A stretch of 9,277 nucleotides of DNA from an uncultured Actinoplanes sp. (GCA_934667465.1 CAKUMG010000157.1:1-9277), one strand, 5' to 3'. Counted from the first letter of the stretch, positions 1 through 6,654 are shown. Numbers and translations: made by a program. The notes: a model not told the origin generated them from the sequence alone.

Positions 1-198
1 CAGCAGCAGGTGGCTGAGCGGATGGGCGTCACCCGCGGACGGGTTTCGCGGATCGAGCGGGGTGGTGTCGCGGAGGACGGGATCGTCGATCGGTTCGCGG
101 TGGCGCTGGGCGGGAGCCTACGGCCGGCCATCTTCTTCGCGGACGGGGACATTGCGTCGCTGGCGGTGCCGGTGGGTGGTTGCGCGGGCCCGAGGTGA
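1..198 (+). CDS. XRE-family HTH protein, C-terminal part (5' end outside window); possible HigA-type antitoxin
   Basis: The reading frame is open from base 1 to the TGA at 196-198 and encodes the last 65 residues of a protein that begins upstream. The visible part starts inside a helix-turn-helix: Gln-rich entry, then VAERMGVTRGRVSRIERG, the typical second and recognition helices of XRE/Cro proteins. A short tail follows with an ALGG turn and a hydrophobic strand ending in a FADGD-like motif. Small antitoxins of HigBA-like toxin-antitoxin pairs often have this arrangement (HTH, then an ALGG-type strand), and there the toxin gene normally lies just upstream. That gene would be outside the window, so the antitoxin role is inference. 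It could instead be a stand-alone regulator of the secreted-protein genes starting at 359; in Bacillus cereus-group genomes an XRE regulator (SinR) also sits near sipW-tasA. The HTH call is firm, the role is not. Confidence 0.7.
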   Translation, partial: QQQVAERMGVTRGRVSRIERGGVAEDGIVDRFAVALGGSLRPAIFFADGDIASLAVPVGGCAGPR

Positions 199-226
199 GG
201 CGCGGAGCCGGTCAGGGGTGAGCGGC

Positions 227-238
227 TCGGACGTCCGA
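227..238. promoter_or_regulatory. 12-bp perfect palindrome, candidate operator
   Basis: TCGGACGTCCGA reads the same on both strands. It ends three bases before the first of the phased CTCAAG-type repeats and lies about 36 bases upstream of the -10 box at 274. That is a suitable place for a dimeric regulator acting on the secreted-protein genes. The regulator is unknown. A chance palindrome of this length in GC-rich DNA cannot be excluded. Confidence 0.4.
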
Positions 239-240
239 AC

Positions 241-279
241 TTCAAGGTCAGCTCAAGACTGCTCAAGATTTCCTAAAGT
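241..279 (+). promoter_or_regulatory. Promoter with helically phased CTCAAG direct repeats and TAAAGT -10 box
   Basis: TTCAAG (241), CTCAAG (252), CTCAAG (262) and CTAAAG (273) start 11, 10 and 11 bases apart, one turn of B-DNA each. The last copy overlaps TAAAGT (274-279), a good actinobacterial -10 (TANNNT), and the third copy ends six bases before it. No TTGACA-like -35 is present at the proper distance, so an activator bound to the repeats would replace it. This geometry is like that of SARP-type activators, which bind direct repeats of about 11 bp overlapping the -35 region. Transcription would start near 286, leaving a leader of about 70 bases before the gene at 359. Confidence 0.5.
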
Positions 280-358
280 TGATCTTCCTCCCTTCCGAAG
301 GATCTGGTGAACGACGGCGGGACGGCCGTTGGACGGAACACCGGAATGGAGATGGTGC

Positions 359-856
359 ATGTCAACGAAGCGCAGTGTTCAGCAGCGTCGCAGGGCTCGC
401 CGTCGTGCGGCCCTGGTCATGGTGCCGACGGTAGCGGGCGTCTTCGTTGCCGGCACCGCTTTCGCGTACTGGACCACCTCCGGCGCGGGCACCGGCACGA
501 GCTCCGCGGGCACCAGTGCCCCGGTGACCGTGACCGGCGTCGGTGCGACCGGGCTGGTGCCGGGCGGGACCGCCCAGTCGATCTCGTTCACGATCAACAA
601 CTCCCAGCCCACAGCCCAGTACATCAGCTCGGTGGCGATCTCCATCGCCTCGATCACCAAGAAGGCGAACGCGGTCGGAGACTGCGTCGCGGGTGACTTC
701 GAGCTGACGCAGCCGAACTCCATCAACTCGGACATCGCGAGCGGAAGCAGGAACTTCGACGCTTCTCAGGGCGCCAAGATCAGGATGATCAACAGCAACT
801 ACAACCAGGACGGCTGCAAGGAAGCGACCGTCAACCTGAACTTCACCGCGGCCTGA
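359..856 (+). CDS. Small secreted protein with SipW/TasA-like signal peptide (YWTT mature N-terminus), probable major subunit
   Basis: A 165-aa secreted protein of no family I can name with certainty. The ATG at 359 is chosen because GGAG (348-351) lies seven bases upstream. The N-terminus is very basic (RRRARRRA, residues 10-17), followed by a hydrophobic stretch (18-33) and an AFA site (34-36) just before Y37-W38-T39. The segment after it (SAGTSAPVTVT, 49-59) resembles the first strand of TasA/camelysin proteins, which follows a similar signal. The mature part is Ser/Thr/Asn-rich, apparently all beta, with two Cys (C109, C153) that could form a disulfide. It shares its plan with the protein at 923-1405: GL-x-PGG-(T/S)-A, then a beta-strand, then Asn. 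The codons in the second half include many AAC, AAG and ATC, giving lower GC than the neighbours. With its own promoter and a terminator directly behind it, this is likely the most abundant product of the cluster. Confidence 0.8.
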   Translation: MSTKRSVQQRRRARRRAALVMVPTVAGVFVAGTAFAYWTTSGAGTGTSSAGTSAPVTVTGVGATGLVPGGTAQSISFTINNSQPTAQYISSVAISIASITKKANAVGDCVAGDFELTQPNSINSDIASGSRNFDASQGAKIRMINSNYNQDGCKEATVNLNFTAA

Positions 857-863
857 TGAACAC

Positions 864-904
864 GACGGTGGCGGGCCTGCCCGGCCCGCCGCCGTCCATC
901 TTTT
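864..904 (+). terminator. Intrinsic terminator or attenuator between the first two secreted-protein genes
   Basis: Bases 864-876 pair with 884-896 over 13 bp, with a single G-U pair (T869/G891) and a seven-base loop. The stem is followed by CATCTTTT (897-904). It begins eight bases after the stop codon at 856, and the strong ribosome binding site of the next gene starts directly behind the T-run. Since the next gene has no clear promoter of its own, some read-through is expected. The hairpin would then set the ratio of the first protein to the two behind it. Confidence 0.8.
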
Positions 905-922
905 CCAGGGAGGGAGGGGGAC

Positions 923-1405
923 ATGCAGCGGGCTGTGATCGCCGGGGTCGTGTTGTCCCTGCTCGCTTCCGGGGCCGCCTACGGCTACTGGTCGACTGTC
1001 GGGTCGGGCTCCATGACCGCGAAGGCCGGCACGCCGACCCCGCTCACCCTGACGCCGGGCACGCCCGCGGGCCTGCTCTATCCCGGCGGCAGCGCGGATC
1101 TCGCCGTGACGATCGCCAACCCCAACACCTTCGAGGTACGGGTCACCGAGCTGGCCCGTGATCCCGCGCAGGGCACCAACGGCTTCGCTGTCGACGCGTC
1201 GCACGCCGCCTGCGGGGTGGGCGCGCTCTCCTACGTGACCCAGAACAACGGCGGCGCCGGGTGGACCGTGCCCGCGTCGAGTTCCCTGACGGTGGCGCTG
1301 GCCGGGTCGCTCTCGATGGCGACCACGGCCGCCGACGCGTGCCAGGGTGCCAGCTTCCGGGTCTTCCTCGGCACGGGCACCACCTCGGGCGGCAGCAGCG
1401 CATGA
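923..1405 (+). CDS. Second small secreted protein with YWST mature N-terminus, paralogue of the preceding one
   Basis: A 160-aa secreted protein. The ATG at 923 follows a very purine-rich ribosome binding site (AGGGAGGGAGGGGG, 907-920). The signal peptide is short: hydrophobic residues 4-19, then A19-Y20-G21 before Y22-W23-S24. As in the preceding protein, an AGT element (35-37) and a strand (PLTLTPG) follow, then GLLYPGGSADLAVTIANP (50-67), which aligns with the preceding protein's GLVPGGTAQSISFTINNS. Two Cys (C97, C140) are 43 residues apart; the paralogue's are 44 apart. I infer a common beta-sandwich fold with a conserved disulfide. The tail is Gly/Ser-rich. The gene shares an ATGA overlap with the large gene behind it, so translation is coupled. 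It may be a minor or adaptor subunit. Its function is not known. Confidence 0.8.
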   Translation: MQRAVIAGVVLSLLASGAAYGYWSTVGSGSMTAKAGTPTPLTLTPGTPAGLLYPGGSADLAVTIANPNTFEVRVTELARDPAQGTNGFAVDASHAACGVGALSYVTQNNGGAGWTVPASSSLTVALAGSLSMATTAADACQGASFRVFLGTGTTSGGSSA

Positions 1406-4400
1406 GCCGCCGCTGGATCCTCTTGCTCCTCATCGCCGGCGCGCTCCTCGTCGGCGGCGGGGTCGCGTGGGCCTACTGGACGGCCCCGGCCACGCCCGGC
1501 AGCTCCGGGGGCGGCACCGCGGCGCAGGTGAACCCCGCCTCACCGCCCGCCCCGAGCCGGTACGCCGACCGGGCGGTGCGGCTCGGCTGGCCCGCGGTCA
1601 CCCTCTCCAACGGCATGCTCGCCGGCGGGTACGTGGTCCGGCGCTACGACGCGGGCACCGGGGCGCTGCAGACGACTTTGCCCGGGTGCGCGGGCACGCT
1701 CGCCGCCCTGACCTGTACGGAGACCACCGTCCCGCCGGGCACCTGGCGGTGGACCGTGCAGGGCGTGGTCGGCGCGAACTGGACCGGGGCCGAGAGTGCG
1801 AAGTCCACACCGGTCACCACGGGGGCCGCCGCACTGACCCTGGCGCAGACGGTGTTCAAGGGCCCGTTCCCGGTGAACACCACCGGCACGCTGGCCGGGT
1901 TCGGCGTGAACGAGACCGTGACCTGGAAGCTCGATGCCGGGACCGCGCTGACCGGCTTCCCCGGCGTCGTGGACGTGACCGGCGGGGCCCCGATCAGCTC
2001 GCTCAGCATCCCCTCGGCCGCCGAGGGTCAGCACACCGTCACCGCGACCGGCGGCAACGGCTCGGTCGCGAGCACCACGATCACCATCGACACCGTGCCG
2101 CCGGTGGTGTCGTCGCTGCAGTCCCCGGCGGCCGTGAACGGCTGGACGGTCGCGTCGCCCGCGCAGGTGAGCCTCGCCGCGGTCGACGCCACCACCGGCG
2201 TCGCGTCGATCCGCTACACCACCGACGGCAGCGACCCCACCAACTCGGGCACCGCGCAGACGTACACCGCGCCCTTCTCGGTCCCGTCGGCCGCCACGGT
2301 CCGTTACTTCGCCACCGACACGGCGGGCAATGCCTCCGCTGTCGGTTCCCGGGTGATCAAGTTCGACACGGTCGCACCGGGCAACGCGGTCAGCCTGTCG
2401 TCCGCCACGGGTGCCGCGCTCACCGGCTCGACCGTCTACTACCGGGGCGTCGCCGCGGGCTCGTTCACCCTGACGAACACGGTCACCGACGCCCAGTCCG
2501 GGCCGGCGTCCAGCACGTCGGCGCTGGGCGGCACGAGCACCGGCTTCGCCCACACGGGCTCGACGGTCACCACGCCCACCGGAGGCCCGTACGTCTCGAA
2601 CGCCTTCACCTGGACGGCCGGAACCGGCAGCGGCCCCACGGTGACCCTGACCGGCGCGGACGTCGCCGGCAACACGAGCGCGTCCGTGCTGACCCTGGTC
2701 AACGACTCCACGCCCCCGTCCGGCGGCAGCGTGGACGCGACCGGCCTGGCCGGCACGGGCGGCCGCTACTCCACCTCGACCGCGGTCGGCGTCGCCTTCA
2801 CCCGCGGCACCGACACCGGCTCCGGGCTCGCCGCCACCGGCGCGGAGCTGCGGCGGGTCAGTGCGTCGCTGGTCAACGGCGGGTGCGGCACCTACGGCAG
2901 CGCCACCGTCCTGGCCACCGACCCCACCTCCCCGTACGCGGACACCGCGCCCGACCAGGCCTGCCACCAGTACCAGTACGTGGTCCGCGACGTCGTCGGC
3001 AACACGACCACGTACACCTCCGGCGACGTGCGGGTCGACACCACCGCCCCCGCCTCGCCCACGTTCGCCTACACCGCGGGCCCCGGCACGTACGCCTCCG
3101 GCCAGACCCTCTACTACCGGGCGGCCGCGGCCTCGGGCTCGTTCAGCGTCGTGGCCTCCTCGTCCGACGCGGCGTCCGGGATCGCCGGCTACACCTACCC
3201 CGCGGGCGGCCTCGGCGGCACGAACTGGAGCGGCTCGAACGGCTCGTACGCGTGGAGCGGCACACCCGGAGCCCCGGCCGCCCGGACCGTCACGGCGGCC
3301 AACAACGCCGGCCTGACCGCGAGCGCCGCGATGACCCTGGTCGAGGACTCGGTCGCGCCCACCGGCGGCTCGCTGACCTACGCGACCGGGTTCCGGGTCA
3401 GGACCCCGCTCACGCTGACGCTCAACCCCGGCACCGACGCCGGCTCGGGGATCGGGGCGAACACCGGCACGGTCCAGCGCCGTACGGGCACCGTCGCGTC
3501 CCCCGGCGGCGCCTGCTCGATCACCACCTCTACGCCCTGGACCGTCGTGGCGACCGGGCAGGGCGGCTCCTGGACCGACACCACGATCAGCGCCTCGACC
3601 TGCTACGAGTACCAGTACTCCGTGGCGGACAACCTCGGCAACCGCACGGGCTGGATCGGGGGCCCGGGCCAGGTGCTGATCCCGCTCTACTCCTCCTGTG
3701 CCGAGGCGATGGCCGCGCTGCCCTCCGACGGCTACTGGCGGCTCGACGAGGCGGCCGGCACGGTGGCGGCCGACAGCAGCGGCAAGAACAACACCGGCAC
3801 CTACCGCGGTGGCTACACCCTCGGGCAGACCGGCATCTGCGGCGGCACGACGATCTTCAACGGCTCGAGCGGCTATGTCTCCACCACCAACCAGGTCGCC
3901 TTCCCCGGCCCGGGCACCTTCTCGGAGGAGGTCTGGTTCAGCACGACGTCGACCGCCGGCGGCAAGCTGATCGGCTTCGGCGACGGCACCACCGGGGAGT
4001 CGAGCAACTACGACCGGCACATCTTCATGGGCCGGGACGGGAAGATCAACTTTGGCGTGACGACCAGCCTGCTCAACCTGGGCCGGTTCTCGATCACCTC
4101 GCCGCTGGCCTACAACGACGGCATCTGGCACCACGCGGCCGCCACCCTCTCCTCGGCCGGGATGCGCCTCTACGTCGACGGCACCCTCGTCGCGCAGAAC
4201 ACCTCGGTCACGACGGCGCAGGCCTACGCCGGGCGCTGGCGGCTGGGCGGCGACAGCATGGCGGGCTGGTGGCCGGTCCTCACCTCGGGCAGCAACTACT
4301 TCGGCGGGGCGCTGAGCAACGCGGCGGTCTGGAACACGTACGCGCTGACCCCGGCCGACGTCTGGAACCACTTCATCGCCGGGTGGGTCGCCACGAGCGC

Positions 4401-4782
4401 CCTGTTCGCCGGCCAGACCGTGCCCTCCGCCGCGGCCGAGGCACCCGCGGCATCCGTGCAGAGCGTGCCGCGCGCACCGCGGACCCTGGCTCCCTCGACA
4501 CCTGCAACCCCCACCCCCATCCCGTACGCTCCTTCGTCGCCGCCGTCGGTGACGCCCAGGCCGACGCCCTCGCCGTCCGCGAACACCTCCCCGACGCCCA
4601 CCGGACCCCCGCCGCCGCCTCCCTCCGATGCACCCCCGCCTTCCAACGCGCCCCCGCCCTCCGACGCGCCCCCGCCGTCCGTCGAGCCGCCGCCGTCCGC
4701 CGGGCCGTGGCTGCCGTCCGCTGAGCCGTCGTCGCCCTCCGCCGGGTCGACGCTGTCGGAATGCGGCCCGAGCTGCGGCTGA
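1402..4782 (+). CDS. Large secreted multidomain protein: YWT signal, FN3-like, Ig-like repeats, LamG domain, Pro-rich tail
   Basis: A 1126-aa extracellular protein. The ATG at 1402 overlaps the preceding stop (ATGA) and directly precedes a signal peptide; a GTG in the same frame at 1261 lies inside the previous gene and is rejected. Order of parts: hydrophobic segment 6-21; AWA site before Y25-W26-T27; FN3-like domain about 44-141; a beta-rich module about 142-233; a chitobiase-C-terminal-like Ig module with RYTTDGSDP (about 234-321); two copies of a roughly 215-aa Ig-like repeat (322-545 and 546-757), each opening with DT(V/T)AP, continuing with a YYR strand and ending in a CYEYQY/CHQYQY-type strand; a LamG/concanavalin-type domain (about 774-993, YWRLDE to IWHHAA to LYVDGTLVA); then a Pro/Ser/Thr-rich tail to the end. 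The last residues hold two Cys. There is no LPxTG motif or C-terminal membrane helix, so anchoring is not covalent by sortase. Likely an adhesin, a fibre tip, or a protein binding cell-wall or matrix sugars. The domain calls are firm; the role is inference. Confidence 0.85.
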   Translation: MSRRWILLLLIAGALLVGGGVAWAYWTAPATPGSSGGGTAAQVNPASPPAPSRYADRAVRLGWPAVTLSNGMLAGGYVVRRYDAGTGALQTTLPGCAGTLAALTCTETTVPPGTWRWTVQGVVGANWTGAESAKSTPVTTGAAALTLAQTVFKGPFPVNTTGTLAGFGVNETVTWKLDAGTALTGFPGVVDVTGGAPISSLSIPSAAEGQHTVTATGGNGSVASTTITIDTVPPVVSSLQSPAAVNGWTVASPAQVSLAAVDATTGVASIRYTTDGSDPTNSGTAQTYTAPFSVPSAATVRYFATDTAGNASAVGSRVIKFDTVAPGNAVSLSSATGAALTGSTVYYRGVAAGSFTLTNTVTDAQSGPASSTSALGGTSTGFAHTGSTVTTPTGGPYVSNAFTWTAGTGSGPTVTLTGADVAGNTSASVLTLVNDSTPPSGGSVDATGLAGTGGRYSTSTAVGVAFTRGTDTGSGLAATGAELRRVSASLVNGGCGTYGSATVLATDPTSPYADTAPDQACHQYQYVVRDVVGNTTTYTSGDVRVDTTAPASPTFAYTAGPGTYASGQTLYYRAAAASGSFSVVASSSDAASGIAGYTYPAGGLGGTNWSGSNGSYAWSGTPGAPAARTVTAANNAGLTASAAMTLVEDSVAPTGGSLTYATGFRVRTPLTLTLNPGTDAGSGIGANTGTVQRRTGTVASPGGACSITTSTPWTVVATGQGGSWTDTTISASTCYEYQYSVADNLGNRTGWIGGPGQVLIPLYSSCAEAMAALPSDGYWRLDEAAGTVAADSSGKNNTGTYRGGYTLGQTGICGGTTIFNGSSGYVSTTNQVAFPGPGTFSEEVWFSTTSTAGGKLIGFGDGTTGESSNYDRHIFMGRDGKINFGVTTSLLNLGRFSITSPLAYNDGIWHHAAATLSSAGMRLYVDGTLVAQNTSVTTAQAYAGRWRLGGDSMAGWWPVLTSGSNYFGGALSNAAVWNTYALTPADVWNHFIAGWVATSALFAGQTVPSAAAEAPAASVQSVPRAPRTLAPSTPATPTPIPYAPSSPPSVTPRPTPSPSANTSPTPTGPPPPPPSDAPPPSNAPPPSDAPPPSVEPPPSAGPWLPSAEPSSPSAGSTLSECGPSCG
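4627..4698 (+). repeat. Four tandem 18-bp repeats encoding (D/N/V)(A/E)PPPS
   Basis: Four units start at 4627, 4645, 4663 and 4681 and encode DAPPPS, NAPPPS, DAPPPS and VEPPPS within the Pro-rich tail of the large secreted protein. They keep the reading frame, so copy number could change by slippage without breaking the gene. Such tails usually act as extended spacers through the cell wall or between domains. Confidence 0.8.
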
Positions 4783-4829
4783 GCCCGCACTGTCCTGTTT
4801 GCAACACTGTGAGTGCAGTGACCCTTGCG

Positions 4830-4842
4830 TAAAGTGAGGGCA
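4830..4842 (+). promoter_or_regulatory. Probable leaderless promoter of the DUF1996 gene
   Basis: TAAAGT (4830-4835), identical to the -10 proposed at 274, ends six bases before the ATG at 4842. In actinobacteria this spacing places the transcription start on the A of the start codon, giving a leaderless mRNA. The GAGGG at 4836-4840 is only one base from the ATG, too close to serve as a ribosome binding site. Just upstream are a small inverted repeat (CACTG 4805-4809 / CAGTG 4816-4820) and a second CACTGT at 4788-4793, which may bind a regulator. No good -35 was seen. Confidence 0.5.
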
Positions 4843-5762
4843 TGGCGGACGCGTGGGGCCGGCGACGGGCTGTCGCGCTGACCCTGGCGATCGAGATCGT
4901 GCTCGCCGGGGTGGTGATCGGTGCCGCCCGGGTGACATCGCCGCAGCTCGGATCCGATTACGTGGACATCGCGGCGGTGCCCGTGGCGGAGCAGCCGGTC
5001 GCGGCCCCGGGGTCGTACACCTGGGACTGCGGGCGCAACGAGATCGGGCACCGGAACACCGCGAACCTCGTCGTCACGCCCGGCCGCCCGGGGCCTGTTC
5101 ACCATGTGCACGATTACGTCGGCAACCGGTCCGTCACGGCGAGCTCCACCGTGGAGAGCCTGGCCGGGGCGCCCACCACCTGCCGCAACGGGGACCGGTC
5201 GACGTACTACTGGCCGGTGCTGCGGGTGGGCGGGGCCGGCGGGCACGGGGGTGCGATTCAGGTTCCCGCCGCGGTCACGCTGAAGTTCCACGGCAACTCC
5301 CGGACGCCCGTCGTGCCCATGCCGCGGCTGCTGCGCGGCGCGGTCGGGGATGCGTACGCGTTCACCAACGGCGGCGCCCAGGCCGCCCCGGTGTGGAGCT
5401 GCTCCGGTGCGCCCGACCGGCGTACCCTGCGCTATCCGGTCTGCCCCGCCGGCGAGCGCGTGCTGCGCGTGTTCGACTTCCCGAGCTGCTGGGACGGGCG
5501 GCGGGCCGACAGCGAGGGCCACCGCAAGCATCTGGTCTTTCCCGAGCCCGGTGGCGGCTGCCCGGTGGGGACGTTCCCCGTGCCGAGGCTCGAGCTGACC
5601 GTGGCGTACGACGTGCCCCGGGGCGCGCGCTACCGGATCGACACGTTCGACGATCAGCGCCACAGCCCGCGTACGGACCATGCCTTCTTCGTGAACCTGA
5701 TGCCCGCGGGCCTGATGGAGCAGATCGCACGCTGCCTCAATGCCGGCCGCGTCTGTGTGTGA
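4842..5762 (+). CDS. Secreted or membrane-anchored DUF1996-domain protein
   Basis: A 306-aa protein. A basic start (RRR, 7-9) leads into a hydrophobic helix (about 10-29, interrupted by E18) that acts as signal peptide or anchor. The rest would lie outside the cell. Hallmarks of the DUF1996 family are visible in order: the FPGxPG-like segment, here TPGRPGP; PVHHVHDYVGN (H87, H88, H90, D91); the TCRNGDRSTYYWPVL block; and FPSCWDG (211-219), then DSEGHRKHLVF (H227, H230), CP and VPRLEL. The clustered His and Asp residues look like a metal or catalytic site, but no activity has been established that I know of. The family occurs in fungi and actinomycetes, often secreted. The gene is 59 bases behind the large secreted protein and seems to have its own promoter. 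It may belong to the same extracellular process; this is inferred only from position and secretion. It converges with the lipoprotein gene after a 28-base gap that holds no obvious terminator. Confidence 0.85.
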   Translation: MADAWGRRRAVALTLAIEIVLAGVVIGAARVTSPQLGSDYVDIAAVPVAEQPVAAPGSYTWDCGRNEIGHRNTANLVVTPGRPGPVHHVHDYVGNRSVTASSTVESLAGAPTTCRNGDRSTYYWPVLRVGGAGGHGGAIQVPAAVTLKFHGNSRTPVVPMPRLLRGAVGDAYAFTNGGAQAAPVWSCSGAPDRRTLRYPVCPAGERVLRVFDFPSCWDGRRADSEGHRKHLVFPEPGGGCPVGTFPVPRLELTVAYDVPRGARYRIDTFDDQRHSPRTDHAFFVNLMPAGLMEQIARCLNAGRVCV

Positions 5763-5790
5763 CAGCGACCGGCACCGAGGATGACAGGCC

Positions 5791-6582
5791 CTACTCGCCG
5801 GGGGCGGGCGGGTTCTGCGGCGCGGTGCCGCCGCCCGTACCGTCGGAGGTGTCGCTCTGCTCGGGAAGCTGGGTCTTGCCGCCGTCGGGGGCCACCGCGA
5901 ACCAGGTGCCGCCGACGCCCTGGCCCTTGATGTCGCCGGGCTCGGTGTCCTTGGCGAAGTAGTAGACCGGCCAGCCGTTGATCGTGACCTGGCAGGTGTT
6001 GTCGGCGCGCTCGACGTAGCCCAGCGTCTTCGGGTCGAGGCCCTTCGGGAAGATCTTGCCGGGCGACGTGATCAGCAGCGGCGGCCAGGTCTTCGCGCAG
6101 TCGCCGTTGCAGGTCGCCTTGGGCGGCTTGTTGTCGTCCTCGTCGAAGCGGTAGAGCGTGCGGCCGGCGCCGTCGGCGACGTACGTGCCGATCTCGTCGT
6201 TCTCGGTCGCATTCAGCTCGACGGTCTTGCTGCCCGAGGTGATGCTCTCCGGCGGGGTGATGTCCTTGTCGGACGGGCCACTGAAGATCTTGACCCACTT
6301 CTGCGTCTTGGCGACGCTCGGCTCGGGGACGGGCTCTTCGTCCGCCTCTCCGGCCGTCTCTTCCGCCGGGGCGGAACCCTCCTCGATCGCCACTCGCTCG
6401 GTGGGGGCCGCCTCGAGTTCCGGCGGCACGTCGTCACTGGGCGTGACACTCACCGAGGCCTCGGGTGCGGCCGGCGCAGCCACCTGGTCGGCCACCCCGG
6501 CGGGGGCAGGGCGGGCACAAGCGGCGACACCCAGCAGCGCAGTGAGCGCGAGGGCCGCGGCGGCGGAACGGGTGCGCTTCAT
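5791..6582 (-). CDS. Lipoprotein of the COG4315 type with two Yx(FWY)xxD repeats
   Basis: A 263-aa lipoprotein. The ATG at 6582 has AGGGGG (6593-6588) five bases upstream. A Lys/Arg start is followed by a hydrophobic signal and the lipobox V19-A20-A21-C22, so the mature protein is anchored by a lipid on C22. Residues about 23-90 form an acidic Pro/Ala/Glu linker. The folded part carries two copies of the secreted repeat of unknown function (PF03640): Y144-R-F146-D-E-D149, followed by C158, C162 and the TWPPLL strand; and C197, then NGWPVYYF (Y207-x-F209-x-x-D212) ending in GTWFAVAPDG. The C-terminus is Gly/Pro-rich. The family's biochemical role is unknown; its Cys and aromatic residues have led to ideas about redox or ligand binding, which I cannot test here. 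The gene is divergent from an ECF sigma factor and has the same promoter motif, so it is very likely a target of that factor. Confidence 0.9.
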   Translation of the reverse strand: MKRTRSAAAALALTALLGVAACARPAPAGVADQVAAPAAPEASVSVTPSDDVPPELEAAPTERVAIEEGSAPAEETAGEADEEPVPEPSVAKTQKWVKIFSGPSDKDITPPESITSGSKTVELNATENDEIGTYVADGAGRTLYRFDEDDNKPPKATCNGDCAKTWPPLLITSPGKIFPKGLDPKTLGYVERADNTCQVTINGWPVYYFAKDTEPGDIKGQGVGGTWFAVAPDGGKTQLPEQSDTSDGTGGGTAPQNPPAPGE

Positions 6583-6613
6583 GATTTCCCCCTAGCGGAG
6601 CGTAGACAGCCTC

Positions 6614-6641
6614 CACACGGATGGGAGTCCGGAGCGGTTCA
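6614..6641 (-). promoter_or_regulatory. ECF (SigL-like) promoter of the lipoprotein gene
   Basis: Read on the minus strand, TGAACC (6641-6636) is followed after exactly 16 bases by CGTGTG (6619-6614). This fits the consensus reported for Mycobacterium tuberculosis SigL (TGAACC, about 16-18 bases, CGTGT-type -10). Transcription would start near 6607, about 25 bases before the ATG at 6582. The element is a mirror copy of the sigma-factor promoter. Confidence 0.85.
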
Positions 6642-6654
6642 GAGAAAATTCCTG

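Noticed and set aside
205..228. Hairpin GAGCCG/CGGCTC after the XRE gene as a terminator
   Set aside because: Only six pairs with a 12-base loop and no T-run. It may be chance.
1261..1401. In-frame extension of the large gene to a GTG at 1261
   Set aside because: It would overlap the previous gene by about 145 bases and put 47 residues before a clear signal peptide. The ATGA overlap at 1402 is a better start.
1347..4724. Second long plus-strand frame inside the large gene
   Set aside because: Its translation is a His/Arg/Asp-rich string typical of a shifted GC-rich gene. It has no ribosome binding site or domain.
1540..4938. Minus-strand open frame of more than 1100 codons opposite the large secreted protein
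   Set aside because: It is Arg/Gly-rich, low in complexity and shows no domain. It arises from the GC-rich third positions of the real gene, which has a signal peptide and recognisable FN3 and LamG domains.
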